From the NCBI GenBank assembly GCA_041447175.1, contig CP166960.1:569365-633364 (forward strand): a stretch of 64,000 nucleotides of DNA, given 5' to 3'. A program made the translations under genes and the position numbers. Below the pieces are notes generated by a model. That model made no database searches and had not been told where the DNA came from. It saw only the letters and a program-made list of their open reading frames with translations. Shown piece by piece: positions 1 through 8,323 of this stretch. The DNA comes from Candidatus Bathyarchaeia archaeon (lineage in GTDB: Archaea > Thermoproteota > Bathyarchaeia > Bathyarchaeales > Bathycorpusculaceae). Every line of letters starts with the position of its first letter. Position 1 is the first letter of the stretch.

Positions 1-483
1 TCCAAAAACCCAACCCCTTCCCAAAATCCATCTTTGAAAACGTAGCGTTTGGGCCAAAAATTCACAAAACCGCCAAAGGCGAAAAACTACGAGAAATCGT
101 CGAGCAAAGCCTTCGCGGATCTGCCCTTTGGGATGAAGTTAAAGACCGCCTAAACGACAGCGCTTTAAGCCTTTCTGGAGGGCAACAGCAGCGACTTTGC
201 ATCGCTCGCGCGTTGGCGGCTGAACCTGAATTGATTCTTTGGATGAACCTTGCAGTGCCCTTGACCCCGCCGCGACTGCTCGCATTGAATCGCTTGTGGT
301 TGAGCTAAAAAGAAATATACTGTCATAATTGTCACTCACAATTTGCAGCAAGCAACTCGCGTTTCTGGCTTCACAGCATTCATGTATGTTGGTAAGCTTG
401 TGGAGTTTGGGGAAACAAAACAGGTTTTTGAGCATCCTCAGACTGTGTTGACAGAAAGATACATCGGAGGAAAATTCGGATAG
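1..483 (+). pseudogene. pstB: Second phosphate ABC transporter ATPase (PstB-like), partial and frameshifted
   Basis: The window opens inside a PstB-like ATPase. Frame 3 encodes [17 protein letters not shown] (the Q-loop region) and then the ABC signature [15 protein letters not shown] near 175-215. Near base 240 the frame breaks inside the Walker B segment: one extra T in the run 238-240 would restore a [11 protein letters not shown]-type sequence. A second break lies in the A-run 307-311, where one extra A restores [14 protein letters not shown]. The restored C-terminus ends in YIGGKFG and TAG at 481-483, closely matching the intact PstB at 24599-25363 (ending YITGKFG). Both lesions are one-base losses in homopolymers, so this is either a decaying duplicate or a sequencing/assembly error. 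The 5' end lies outside the window. Confidence 0.85.
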
Positions 484-662
484 CACCTTTGCTTTTTTGT
501 GTTCCACGAAATGGGCAGCAATGTCTAAAACCTTTCTTTCTTTGGGTTGTGGTTATATGTTAGTGTGTGATGGTTGTATGGACAGAGGTTTGATGAGTCA
601 TTAGTCCCAAGAAACGCTCGCCCAGAAACGCCAAAAACAAGCGTTCCCTAAGCATAAGCGAT

Positions 663-845
663 TTGCCCGTGCAGGTAGATCAGGAATACGAGTTTGACAT
701 AATTCAAATGAGCCCCAATGGAGAAGGAATAGCCAAAGTCAAAGGTTACTCAGTTTTCATTAACGGCGCCAAAACCGGTGAGCATGTACGTGCACGAGTC
801 AAACGTGTGGACCTCCTTTGTGCAGACGCTGAACTCACCCGATAG
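663..845 (+). CDS. Small TRAM-domain protein
   Basis: A 60-residue protein read from TTG at 663. It is essentially one TRAM domain, a beta-barrel RNA-binding module: VDQEYEFDIIQMSPNGEGIAKV followed by VFINGAKTGEHVRARVKRV. Stand-alone TRAM proteins are typical of archaea and have been proposed as RNA chaperones. The reading frame stays open upstream to a stop at 594 and would add a basic segment (SPKKRSPRNAKNKRS) like the basic N-termini of other archaeal TRAM proteins. That extension has no ATG, GTG or TTG; the only near-cognate codon is ATT at 600. The start is therefore uncertain. A TATA-like GGTTATATG lies near 550. Confidence 0.75.
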   Translation: MPVQVDQEYEFDIIQMSPNGEGIAKVKGYSVFINGAKTGEHVRARVKRVDLLCADAELTR

Positions 846-856
846 AAGCGATTAGT

Positions 857-997
857 ATGCCGCTTTTTCAGTGTTTCAAGTGTAACCGAAAAGTGCGCAC
901 CCAATACGAGTTAAGCTGCACTGGTGATGTCAAACGGAACGTGGAGAAGGCACCTTGGTGCTGTGGTGAACCCATGACTGAAATCATGGATGACTAA
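857..997 (+). CDS. 46-residue zinc-ribbon protein
   Basis: A short ORF starting ATG at 857, 11 bases after the TRAM gene stop. It encodes MPLFQCFKCNRKV, a central stretch and APWCCGEPMTEIMDD, so it has a CxxC pair near the N-terminus and a CC(G) pair near the C-terminus, as in small archaeal zinc ribbons. The cysteines, start codon and spacing behind the TRAM gene support a real gene, perhaps co-transcribed. Its end overlaps the convergent phosphate permease stop by a few bases. Function unknown. Confidence 0.55.
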   Translation: MPLFQCFKCNRKVRTQYELSCTGDVKRNVEKAPWCCGEPMTEIMDD

Positions 998-1911
998 CCT
1001 AAAAGTAAGCCCACAAGAAAACTTAGCAGAGGCGCGGCAACCCACCCCAACAGTATAATCAAAAAGGGCTTAAGTGAAACAAACCTTGTTTTGTAGGCAA
1101 ATCCCGTTCCAAAAACTGCTGCGGTGGTTGTTTGTGTATTGGATAGGGGAATATTGAAAATTGTAGCTGCCTCCACTAAAATGGTGGATGCTATCAAGGT
1201 TGCTTCTGCGTTTGCGTACCGCATTGAAAAGAATTCCTCCGAGATTCTACTTATCGCGCCTTCGCCCAAAAGAAACGAACCTGCAAATATCCCTCCAACC
1301 GCCGCCAAAACCGTGAATGCATCAAAGCCTCCTGTGGCAACAATTAATCCAAGTGTGTTGGCGCCCAAGACGTAAGCCGAAGTAAACGACAGCACAATTA
1401 GCAGTACTTTGTATGCTTGTAGTCGACGCCAGAAATTTCTTGGCCAGCTGCGGGTCAGGCTTCGGATCAAGAAGTAGGCAAAAACGAATGCGGCTACTGG
1501 GGCAAAAACCCAAGTGAAAGACACCAGAAGCATATAGTTGCCGCTTAAGCCTGCATTGCCCGCGACTGAGAATCCAGCAAGCAGACCAACCAATGACATA
1601 TTCAACGACATCGGCACGCGCATTACTGATGCTACAACAAAAACTAAAATCGAAACAAGCAAAGCCTCCAGCCGCAAGACTGCCGAAGCTTCAGGAAACA
1701 ACACCCCCACTGATTGCGCCATAGCTGAACCTTGCGCCAAAAGCCCAACTGCAAACCCTGCTGCCCCCAGAAACATACCAAAGCGTTTGGTTATGATTCG
1801 GGAACCTACTGCTGGTCCTACGCATGCCGACAGGTTATTGCCTGAAACCAGCATAACCGCCAGAAAGGTTAATGCCACAAGGGCAATTGAGAGCAACATT
1901 TGAGTTCTCAC
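994..1911 (-). CDS. pit: PiT-family inorganic phosphate permease
   Basis: A 305-residue integral membrane protein of the PiT/PHO4 family, which imports phosphate (often as a metal-phosphate complex) with H+ or Na+. The N-terminal signature is seen as SGNNLSACVGPAVGS at about residues 23-37 and its inverted repeat as IPLSNTQTTTAAVFGTGFA in the C-terminal half. Multiple hydrophobic segments span the protein. The GTG start overlaps the stop of the upstream DUF47 gene (GTGA), a classic translationally coupled DUF47-PiT pair. This low-affinity system complements the Pst system at 20.5-26 kb. Confidence 0.9.
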   Translation of the reverse strand: MRTQMLLSIALVALTFLAVMLVSGNNLSACVGPAVGSRIITKRFGMFLGAAGFAVGLLAQGSAMAQSVGVLFPEASAVLRLEALLVSILVFVVASVMRVPMSLNMSLVGLLAGFSVAGNAGLSGNYMLLVSFTWVFAPVAAFVFAYFLIRSLTRSWPRNFWRRLQAYKVLLIVLSFTSAYVLGANTLGLIVATGGFDAFTVLAAVGGIFAGSFLLGEGAISRISEEFFSMRYANAEATLIASTILVEAATIFNIPLSNTQTTTAAVFGTGFAYKTRFVSLKPFLIILLGWVAAPLLSFLVGLLLG

Positions 1912-2582
1912 TTAAAGATTGAAGTAACAACTGAAATGATAAGGTCCGAGAGGTCTTCGCAGCAATCCAAGATATCATCTGTTTTATGCAGCAGTCCGCT
2001 GTAGTGGTAAAACTGCAGAAAATGCATCTTCGGAGCCGCCGCGTACAGTTCGTCAAAACTTGCGTCTTTGATGTCGTCGCCTTCCTCTTCTATTGCTTCA
2101 ACTTCTTTACCCAGACGCAAAATTTCTTCAATGTTATCCGTGGAGAGTGCCTGTTTGAGTTTGTTTAGCGATTGGTCGGCAAGTTCAAACAGTTTTTGGT
2201 AAACTGACGCCCACTCTGCTTGTGGCGACGTTTTATTGTCTTCCATTTTTGCTTTGGACATTCGTCCTAATTCTCGGCTTAGATAATAGTATAGGTCTAC
2301 TATGTCGTCGGCTACGTGGACGCTGCGTAGGAGGTTATCAATGAGGTTTGGGCTGATGGCTCCGCCTGTGATTTGCTCGCTTAGTTGAAAGGCGATTTCG
2401 TCAGCTTGCCTCTCCAAGTTCCGTACCGCCTGCATGTCAGCGTTAAGTTCTGGGTTGTTGTAGCCGGACTTGAACATTTTTTTGACAATGATGTTGGCTT
2501 TAGCTGCTGTGTCAACGATTTGGAAAAGTTTGTCAAAAATGCTTCTTTCGCCGATAACCAAGATTCTTTTAAGGTTTTTCAA
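1908..2582 (-). CDS. DUF47 / PhoU-like phosphate transport regulator
   Basis: A 224-residue all-helical protein of the DUF47 (TIGR00153, PhoU-related) family, paired with PiT transporters and thought to regulate them. Visible features are an N-terminal IFDKLFQIVDTAAKAN, the long helix NLERQADEIAFQLSEQ and a C-terminal HYSGLLHKTDDILDCCEDLSD, with acidic/histidine positions like the metal-binding EXXXD motifs of PhoU. TTG start at 2582. The gene is upstream of and overlaps the permease gene by 4 bases. The promoter region at about 2590-2640 contains AATAGAC on the minus strand, matching the half-site found at the phoU/pstS promoter (20444-20467). Confidence 0.85.
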   Translation of the reverse strand: MKNLKRILVIGERSIFDKLFQIVDTAAKANIIVKKMFKSGYNNPELNADMQAVRNLERQADEIAFQLSEQITGGAISPNLIDNLLRSVHVADDIVDLYYYLSRELGRMSKAKMEDNKTSPQAEWASVYQKLFELADQSLNKLKQALSTDNIEEILRLGKEVEAIEEEGDDIKDASFDELYAAAPKMHFLQFYHYSGLLHKTDDILDCCEDLSDLIISVVTSIFK

Positions 2583-2784
2583 AAGCAGAGTTCCCCTACA
2601 ATAGGTATTGCAAAGTTGTCTATTAAACTTCGAGGTTACCTACCTTCTTTGGGTGAGGGCGAAAACTAATTGCCCCCTTCTTGTTTTCTCCATGTTTATT
2701 ATGAAAAAGGGGTTGGGTTGTTTTGTACTTGGTCGAGAGGTGATTTTGACTTAATTTTTAGCAAGAAAAAGTGTAGATTTGTGT

Positions 2785-4227
2785 TTATCTGGTTAGCCAT
2801 TTGTTCTTTTTGAGGCTCAATACGGCTGGAAACAGTACCCATGGGAGTATAAGCGCGGAAATGAGGTTCATGACTGGCTTATATACCCAATGTTTTGCGG
2901 TGGGGTCTCTGAATTTGTAGTCCACTCCGTTGAATAAGCCGATAAGTAGTTGTGAGGCAACGAAGATGAAGGGGTACCAGTAAGAATGCAGAACCAACGG
3001 GCCGTAAATGAAGATTGATACGATAATCGCTGGGGCAATGAACGTGGACATAAATTCCAAGTAGAACAACATTGCCATTATAGGATTTTTACGCCAGAAG
3101 AATGCGCTAACAAAGAATGTTGAACGTAAGTAACCCTTCTTCCATCTTATCTGCTGCCTAATGTATTGACGAGGTTTTTCGGGTACATCCGTATGCACTA
3201 CAGCGGTGGGAACATACGCGGTTCTCCATGTCATCATCGCATGTGACGTTAATCCGCGGTCTTCAGCGTCATCATAACTAGCCATTGATATGAGCAGCTT
3301 CTTTCTAACGGGTGCCAACTGCCCTTTTGCCCACGGCGGTGCAATAGCATAGGTTGTTAAGTTTCTGTCATCACCGTATTGGGCTGAGTCGTTAGCCCAG
3401 AACGTTATGAATTGACTGATCGCTTCTCGTCTGTACGCAGCCAAACATCCGGAAAGGCAGAGAACAGTGCCAAAAACGCTTTCGCATGTTTTGCCGATAT
3501 TGAATGAGTAGTCATACCATACGTCTTGGCATTTGGTAAGCAGGTTTTTGCTGGCATTTAAGACTTTGCCGTTGCCGACTAATCCTCCGACTTTGGGGTT
3601 TGCCTGGAAGGTTTTCATGAATTCTTCGATTGCATACTTGTCCACTATGCTGTCTGAATCGATGAGAACTATGAAGTCTGCTTTAGACGCGTGAAATCCT
3701 GCTGCCACAGCGGTTCGTTTGCCCCCGTTCGGTTTATGGATAACTCTTAGGGAAGGGTTTTTTGCTGCCAGATTATCTAAGACTTCTGCGGTGTTGTCTT
3801 TGCTGCCATCGTTGACTGCTATTACCTCTAAATTTGTGTACGTGGAACCGTATATTGCGTTGATTACCTTCTCGATTAGGTTTTCTTGATTATAGATTGG
3901 AATTATTACCGAAACTAAATCATCGGGCGGTTCTTTTGATGGTTTATGCTTGTAAAACACCCAACCTATTACGAGCAGCAGTATCGCATGTATCGGCATA
4001 AGCGTCGAATACACAATGAGGGGGTCACCAATCGACAAAGCTATGTCCACATTGTAAATCATGAAGCCAACAAGACCCACAAGCATCAAACTGCGGATAA
4101 CCCATGCTCGGTTGCTAACCTGTATTCGCCCTGTTTTTGAGATACGTTGCTTGCTGTGACTAAACAAATCATCTTGCTCAACGTTTAACTCAAGTTCTAC
4201 CTGAGGCACTTCTTCGGTACATGTCAT
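2785..4227 (-). CDS. Hyaluronan-synthase/NodC-like processive glycosyltransferase (GT2)
   Basis: A 480-residue membrane GT2. After two N-terminal hydrophobic segments (about 40-100) comes a GT-A domain with SVIIPIYNQE, VNDGSKDNT (near 138), LIDSDS (near 188), GCLAAYRREAI, GDDRNLTTY (near 284) and QQIRWKKGYLRS (near 357), followed by C-terminal membrane helices. The GDDRxLT and QQxRW(K)xxxxR motifs are signatures of the class I hyaluronan synthase / NodC / chitin synthase group, which polymerise UDP-sugars and extrude the polymer. The gene begins 2 bases after the stop of the deacetylase-like gene and is third in an operon with a UDP-sugar dehydrogenase. A secreted, possibly uronic-acid-containing polysaccharide is inferred; the exact sugars cannot be read from sequence. 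Confidence 0.85.
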   Translation of the reverse strand: MTCTEEVPQVELELNVEQDDLFSHSKQRISKTGRIQVSNRAWVIRSLMLVGLVGFMIYNVDIALSIGDPLIVYSTLMPIHAILLLVIGWVFYKHKPSKEPPDDLVSVIIPIYNQENLIEKVINAIYGSTYTNLEVIAVNDGSKDNTAEVLDNLAAKNPSLRVIHKPNGGKRTAVAAGFHASKADFIVLIDSDSIVDKYAIEEFMKTFQANPKVGGLVGNGKVLNASKNLLTKCQDVWYDYSFNIGKTCESVFGTVLCLSGCLAAYRREAISQFITFWANDSAQYGDDRNLTTYAIAPPWAKGQLAPVRKKLLISMASYDDAEDRGLTSHAMMTWRTAYVPTAVVHTDVPEKPRQYIRQQIRWKKGYLRSTFFVSAFFWRKNPIMAMLFYLEFMSTFIAPAIIVSIFIYGPLVLHSYWYPFIFVASQLLIGLFNGVDYKFRDPTAKHWVYKPVMNLISALILPWVLFPAVLSLKKNKWLTR

Positions 4228-4229
4228 GC

Positions 4230-4961
4230 CTAAATGCCTCGTACAGTAAGAGCCAGTCCCGTCAGTTCAGAAGCATTCACAAATTCAAAATCGCCCGTAA
4301 CCAACGATTCGATATAGACAGCTATGTAGGTGGATGGGCAAGTGTCATCAAACTGGATTATTAGCGGCTGATTTGTTGAGGCTCGATTCAGAATTGTTTC
4401 TGGCTGAGAAGATTGGGCTTGAACGGTTGTGGCTTCAAATTTTATGAATTGGTCGTTTTGGTAGACGTTGTACTGGCTGTTATAGGAAAAGTCAGCGAGT
4501 ATGCCACTGCGGCTAAGCAGCGAGTAGATGTCTTCGTCGGTTGCTTGAGCTGGAGCTTGGAATGACTTCGAGTCAAGGTTGCCTGCTTGGTCAACTGCCT
4601 CTTTGCCCTTGGCAACTTCTTGCAGTTTAAGGGAGTAGTCATAGATGTTGGTTAGGTTGACGTTGCTGTATGTGAGGCTGCCAATGTCGACTTTGTCACC
4701 AAAGACTGCGACAGTCTGTGGGTTCTCTTCAGCTACCTGGCCAACAATGAACACTGTTGCCGACAGATTGTATTGGTCTAATATGGATGAGAGGTTTTTG
4801 CACCATTCCACACTGTTATCTGGGTGGGTTACGCTGAAGCTGAGCATAATCTCCTGTTTCCCATTGAAGCCTGCGGGGTGAAAATAGAGTGGGCTTATTA
4901 GTACAAAGCCCACCGCGATGACTATGGTTGTAACTAAAGTAGCTGCAAGTTTAATGTTCAA
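4230..4961 (-). CDS. NodB-fold polysaccharide deacetylase homologue lacking catalytic residues
   Basis: A 243-residue protein with an N-terminal signal anchor (LAATLVTTIVIAVGFVLI) and a carbohydrate esterase 4 (NodB)-like layout: the first strand is MLSFSVTHPD, then LDQYNLSATVFIVGQVAEENP, GDKVDIGSLTYSNVNLT, FQAPAQATDEDIYSLLSRSGI and a late QPLIIQFDD. The canonical motifs are absent. The first-strand D-D pair (TFDDG type) is SFSVTH, the HxxxH metal motif is LTYSNVNL, and the RxPxG motif is QAPAQA. It is probably a non-catalytic member. It sits between the UDP-sugar dehydrogenase (20 bases upstream) and the glycosyltransferase (2 bases downstream), so a role in polymer binding, export or modification is likely. 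Confidence 0.65.
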   Translation of the reverse strand: MNIKLAATLVTTIVIAVGFVLISPLYFHPAGFNGKQEIMLSFSVTHPDNSVEWCKNLSSILDQYNLSATVFIVGQVAEENPQTVAVFGDKVDIGSLTYSNVNLTNIYDYSLKLQEVAKGKEAVDQAGNLDSKSFQAPAQATDEDIYSLLSRSGILADFSYNSQYNVYQNDQFIKFEATTVQAQSSQPETILNRASTNQPLIIQFDDTCPSTYIAVYIESLVTGDFEFVNASELTGLALTVRGI

Positions 4962-4981
4962 AAGATTCCCCTTCTAAACAA

Positions 4982-5863
4982 TCAAGCGGTTGTGCGAGCC
5001 TCTATCCCAAGTGGCTCGTCGACTGCTACTGTAACCTGTTGGGTTTTTTTGCAGTGCTGTTCGTATGTTGAGTTTGATTGAATGGCGGCGTTGACTATGG
5101 AAGCGGGAAAAACCTGCCGTGAAAGCTCATAATACATGCGGGTGTCCTTCGGTAGGCAGTGTCCACCAATTCCTTGTTTTGCTTCCAAAATGTTTTCGTT
5201 CCACTTCGAGTTTACCGCAGCTCGGAGCTCCTCAAAAGCCAGTCCCTGCGAGTCACAGAACATTTTTAGCTCTTCCGCGAAGGCTATCTCGACAAATCGG
5301 TGGGTGTTTTCAATGACTTTTGTGAGCTCTGCAATTTCTGTAGACGATACCGTGTGGGTGGGTATGCCTAAGAATTCGTTGTAAAAAATTTGTGCTTCTC
5401 TGGTGCAGCAAAGGTTACATCCCGCCAAAACACGCAGCTGATTTACGCCATGCTCATCTTTTTCAGGACCATAATAACGGTGAGGAACATGAGCAACGTG
5501 AAGTCTATGACTTAGGATACTGCAAATTTTCTGGCTTATGCCCTTGGGTATGGTGCTCTCAATTGTCACTAACGCACCCTCTTTACCTTCTTGGGCTAAC
5601 CTCTGAGCAGTCCCCAAAATCCCATCAAAAAACGGCACAAACATGTTCCGAGGGTTATGAGTAGAAACACAAACCATATAGTAGTCATACCCCTCAAACG
5701 TGCCCGCTTTCTGGTCAATTATTCCATTATCAATTGCCCTTTGAGCAGTCGCCTGATTTATGTCATAACCATCAGCAAGTATGCCCTTCTGCGCCAAATA
5801 CTCCGCATTACTGTAACCGATTTCACCAAGTCCAATTATTAGTACTCTTAAGTCTTTTTTCAT
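4982..5863 (-). CDS. UDP-glucose/GDP-mannose dehydrogenase family protein, short form
   Basis: A 293-residue protein with an N-terminal Rossmann domain (VLIIGLGEIGYSNAEYLAQKG), central helices (EIAELTKVIENTHRFVEIAFAEEL) and GIGGHCLPKD, whose Cys (about residue 236) matches the catalytic cysteine of UDP-glucose dehydrogenases. These enzymes oxidise UDP-hexoses to UDP-uronic acids with two NAD+. Family members usually have about 430 residues; this one ends just after the central domain and lacks most of the C-terminal UDP-binding domain. Start chosen at ATG 5863 (MKKDLRVLIIGLG); the frame is open a little further upstream. It is the first gene of the polysaccharide operon. Confidence 0.8.
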   Translation of the reverse strand: MKKDLRVLIIGLGEIGYSNAEYLAQKGILADGYDINQATAQRAIDNGIIDQKAGTFEGYDYYMVCVSTHNPRNMFVPFFDGILGTAQRLAQEGKEGALVTIESTIPKGISQKICSILSHRLHVAHVPHRYYGPEKDEHGVNQLRVLAGCNLCCTREAQIFYNEFLGIPTHTVSSTEIAELTKVIENTHRFVEIAFAEELKMFCDSQGLAFEELRAAVNSKWNENILEAKQGIGGHCLPKDTRMYYELSRQVFPASIVNAAIQSNSTYEQHCKKTQQVTVAVDEPLGIEARTTA

Positions 5864-5993
5864 GAGAATCATCACAATTGGGGAGTGGTTCCGCTTGAAC
5901 AACCTATAAACTTTGTCGTATGCATGTTGGTCACAAATACACCTGGCAGCGTCTAATCTGGCAAAAGGTCTTTGGGTGCGAGAAAAATGTGGG

Positions 5994-8036
5994 TTACATG
6001 AATAAGCTTAGAACCCTGAATGCTAATCCGCCTACCAGCAGCGCTAGTGCAATGTCGATGGCTGCAATACCTAACGCTTTTTGCCATCCGAACTCTCTTT
6101 TGCAGGCTGCAATTGTTGCTAAGCATGGAATGTATATCATAACTACTAAGGCAAAGACAATCATTTGAACAGCACTAAGTGATGTGATTGCGAGTCCTAC
6201 TGAAGCTAATGTTGTTGATAGCAGAACCAGTGTGAGTTCTTTGCGCAGTATGCCAAACAGTAGTGGAATTGCTACGATTGCCGGAAGTCCCAGCCAGACG
6301 GTCATGATGGGGTCTGCGCCTGCCACAAAGTATGGCATCAACCCCGACAATGCAAAGGCTTCCACGATAAGGCTTCCAACTATGATTATCGGGAAGGCTA
6401 CGTAGACGAAGTCTTTGGTTCGGCTCCACGTTTTAAGAATTACCGTTTTAGCGGAGGGTTTCTTGTAGTTGGGCATTTCCATAATTAACCCGACGGGTTC
6501 TCCTGGTAGGACTTTGAAGGCGATTCGACCCATCCCAAACACCAGAATCAAATCAAACAGGTATATTCCAATAACTGCAGGTAACCCAACATATCTGCCA
6601 ACTAACCCCAAAATGACAACTGTGCGTGCAGCGCAGGGAATCAGCATGACTACAAATGCCGTGAGGAACCGTTCACGTTTGGTTTCCATAATTCGGCATC
6701 CGATGCATGCGGGAACCGTACATCCATAACCCAGTATCAAAGGTATGAACGCTTTGCCGTGCAAGCCAATTTTGTGCATGACATTATCCATTAAGAAGGC
6801 TGCACGAGGCAAGTAACCGCTATCTTCCAGCAGAGCCAAAATGATGTAGAACGGAACGATGTAGGGCAACGCGATGGTTATGCCTGCAGCGATGCCGCCT
6901 ATGACACCGTTAACAATTAAGTCTACCGCTTGCGGTGGCAAAACTGTGCTCAGCAGGTTGGAGGTGTTTTCGGATAACCAGCTAAGCCCAGTGTCAAGTA
7001 CGCCTGAAAGCAGGTTTCCCCCCTCAAAGATGACTGCGAAGATCGCCACAACAACACCCACCAAAATTAAGTATCCAAAAACTTTGTGGGTTGTTATAGT
7101 GGCGAGCTTTTGCTCTAAGCTGATGCGGGGCGAAGTCACAATGGTAACGATATCCTTGGCAATTTTGCTTGACAACGCGTATCTTTCAGCAGCCATAATT
7201 ACGGGTGGCGTTTCTCCATGCACAGTTTCCAATTCGGCGGTTATTTCATCAACCAACTTCAGCTGTTCTTGCCCTTCAGGGAGAGCAGCTACTTTCGCGA
7301 TTATGTCGGCGTCTTTCTCAAGCAACTTAATGGCGAGCCATCGGGATGGGTAAATGGAACTTAATTGGGGAAGTTTAGAAACAACAAGGTTTTCGACGGC
7401 TTGGATATGTTCCTCAATTTCTTTGCCGTAGCTGACTTCGTTTGGTACTGTTTTCTTTTCTTTGGTGGCTTGCTTTACCACGGTGTCCAGCAGTTCGCTG
7501 ATGCCCGAACCAGTAACCGCAACGGTTGGCACGACTTCAATGCCCAATGTTTCAGACAATTTTTTTGTATCAATATTTAATCCTTTTTTAGCTGCAAAAT
7601 CCACTTGATTGAGCGCCATCACCATGGGCAGATGGAGTTCGATAAGTTGAAGGGTTAGATACAAGTTCCGCTCTAACGCCGATGCATCAACAACGTTTAC
7701 TATAATGTCAGGTTTTTCCACCGCTAAATAATCTCGTGAAACTATTTCTTCCATGGAGTACGCTGACAGTGAGTATGTGCCCGGTAAATCAATTACGCGA
7801 ATGCTGTAACCTTCAAAAAAAAGGGTGCCTTCAGCGCGTTCCACGGTTTTGCCCGGCCAGTTTCCAGTGACTTGGTTCAAACCTGTGAGTTGGTTAAATA
7901 TCGCGCTTTTGCCGACGTTCGCGTTTCCCGCTAGGGCTATTCGAAGTTCTTTGGCTGTTTTTTTTGGATTAGCTTGTATATTGACGTCTCTGTTGGGGTG
8001 ACGCGAAGGCGTCTTTTTTGCGTAGCTTGGAGTCAA
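5994..8036 (-). CDS. feoB: Ferrous iron transporter FeoB
   Basis: A 680-residue FeoB. The cytoplasmic G-domain carries GNANVGKS (G1, about 37-44), the switch segment VTGNWPGKTVERAEG, DLPGTYSL (G3) and NQVD (G4). The membrane domain carries the Gate-type segments AALLEDSGYLPRAAFLMDN-like (about 410-430) and GYGCTVPACIGCR, which contain conserved cysteines. FeoB imports Fe2+ under anoxic conditions. Residues 1-30 form an unusual basic extension before the G-domain. The ATG overlaps the feoA stop by 4 bases and the whole set is transcribed from the dtxR promoter. Confidence 0.97.
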   Translation of the reverse strand: MTPSYAKKTPSRHPNRDVNIQANPKKTAKELRIALAGNANVGKSAIFNQLTGLNQVTGNWPGKTVERAEGTLFFEGYSIRVIDLPGTYSLSAYSMEEIVSRDYLAVEKPDIIVNVVDASALERNLYLTLQLIELHLPMVMALNQVDFAAKKGLNIDTKKLSETLGIEVVPTVAVTGSGISELLDTVVKQATKEKKTVPNEVSYGKEIEEHIQAVENLVVSKLPQLSSIYPSRWLAIKLLEKDADIIAKVAALPEGQEQLKLVDEITAELETVHGETPPVIMAAERYALSSKIAKDIVTIVTSPRISLEQKLATITTHKVFGYLILVGVVVAIFAVIFEGGNLLSGVLDTGLSWLSENTSNLLSTVLPPQAVDLIVNGVIGGIAAGITIALPYIVPFYIILALLEDSGYLPRAAFLMDNVMHKIGLHGKAFIPLILGYGCTVPACIGCRIMETKRERFLTAFVVMLIPCAARTVVILGLVGRYVGLPAVIGIYLFDLILVFGMGRIAFKVLPGEPVGLIMEMPNYKKPSAKTVILKTWSRTKDFVYVAFPIIIVGSLIVEAFALSGLMPYFVAGADPIMTVWLGLPAIVAIPLLFGILRKELTLVLLSTTLASVGLAITSLSAVQMIVFALVVMIYIPCLATIAACKREFGWQKALGIAAIDIALALLVGGLAFRVLSLFM

Positions 8037-8323
8037 TTAGGTTTGCCTTCTAAAGGCTGCACGAGAATCTGTGCGGACAAGCCATAGCCTAAGGCTAAAG
8101 CTACGCCTCTGACTTCGATTTCTATTGGTCCGCGGAAGCTGCATTTGCGTTTCAGAGTGATTTCGCATCCGGGGGTCAGTCCCATTTCGGAGAGTCTGCG
8201 CACCACTCCTAAACCTCCTGAAGTGTGAGTGACGACTGCTTTTGTACCTTCAGGTAAGCAAGTTAAAGGGACATATCCGTTATCGTTTCCCAAAGGCGTG
8301 TTACTTTTTCGTCTTAACCACAT
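8033..8323 (-). CDS. feoA: FeoA-domain protein
   Basis: A 96-residue protein whose C-terminal part is an SH3-like FeoA domain: VPLTCLPEGTKAVVTHTSGG, LSEMGLTPGCEITLKRK, then EIEVRGVALALGYGLSAQILVQ. FeoA is a small cytosolic partner needed for FeoB activity. A tail of about 20 residues before the domain (LRRKSNTPLGNDNGY) is extra. It overlaps the dtxR-like gene by 10 bases and feoB by 4 bases, so expression is translationally coupled. Confidence 0.93.
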   Translation of the reverse strand: MWLRRKSNTPLGNDNGYVPLTCLPEGTKAVVTHTSGGLGVVRRLSEMGLTPGCEITLKRKCSFRGPIEIEVRGVALALGYGLSAQILVQPLEGKPN

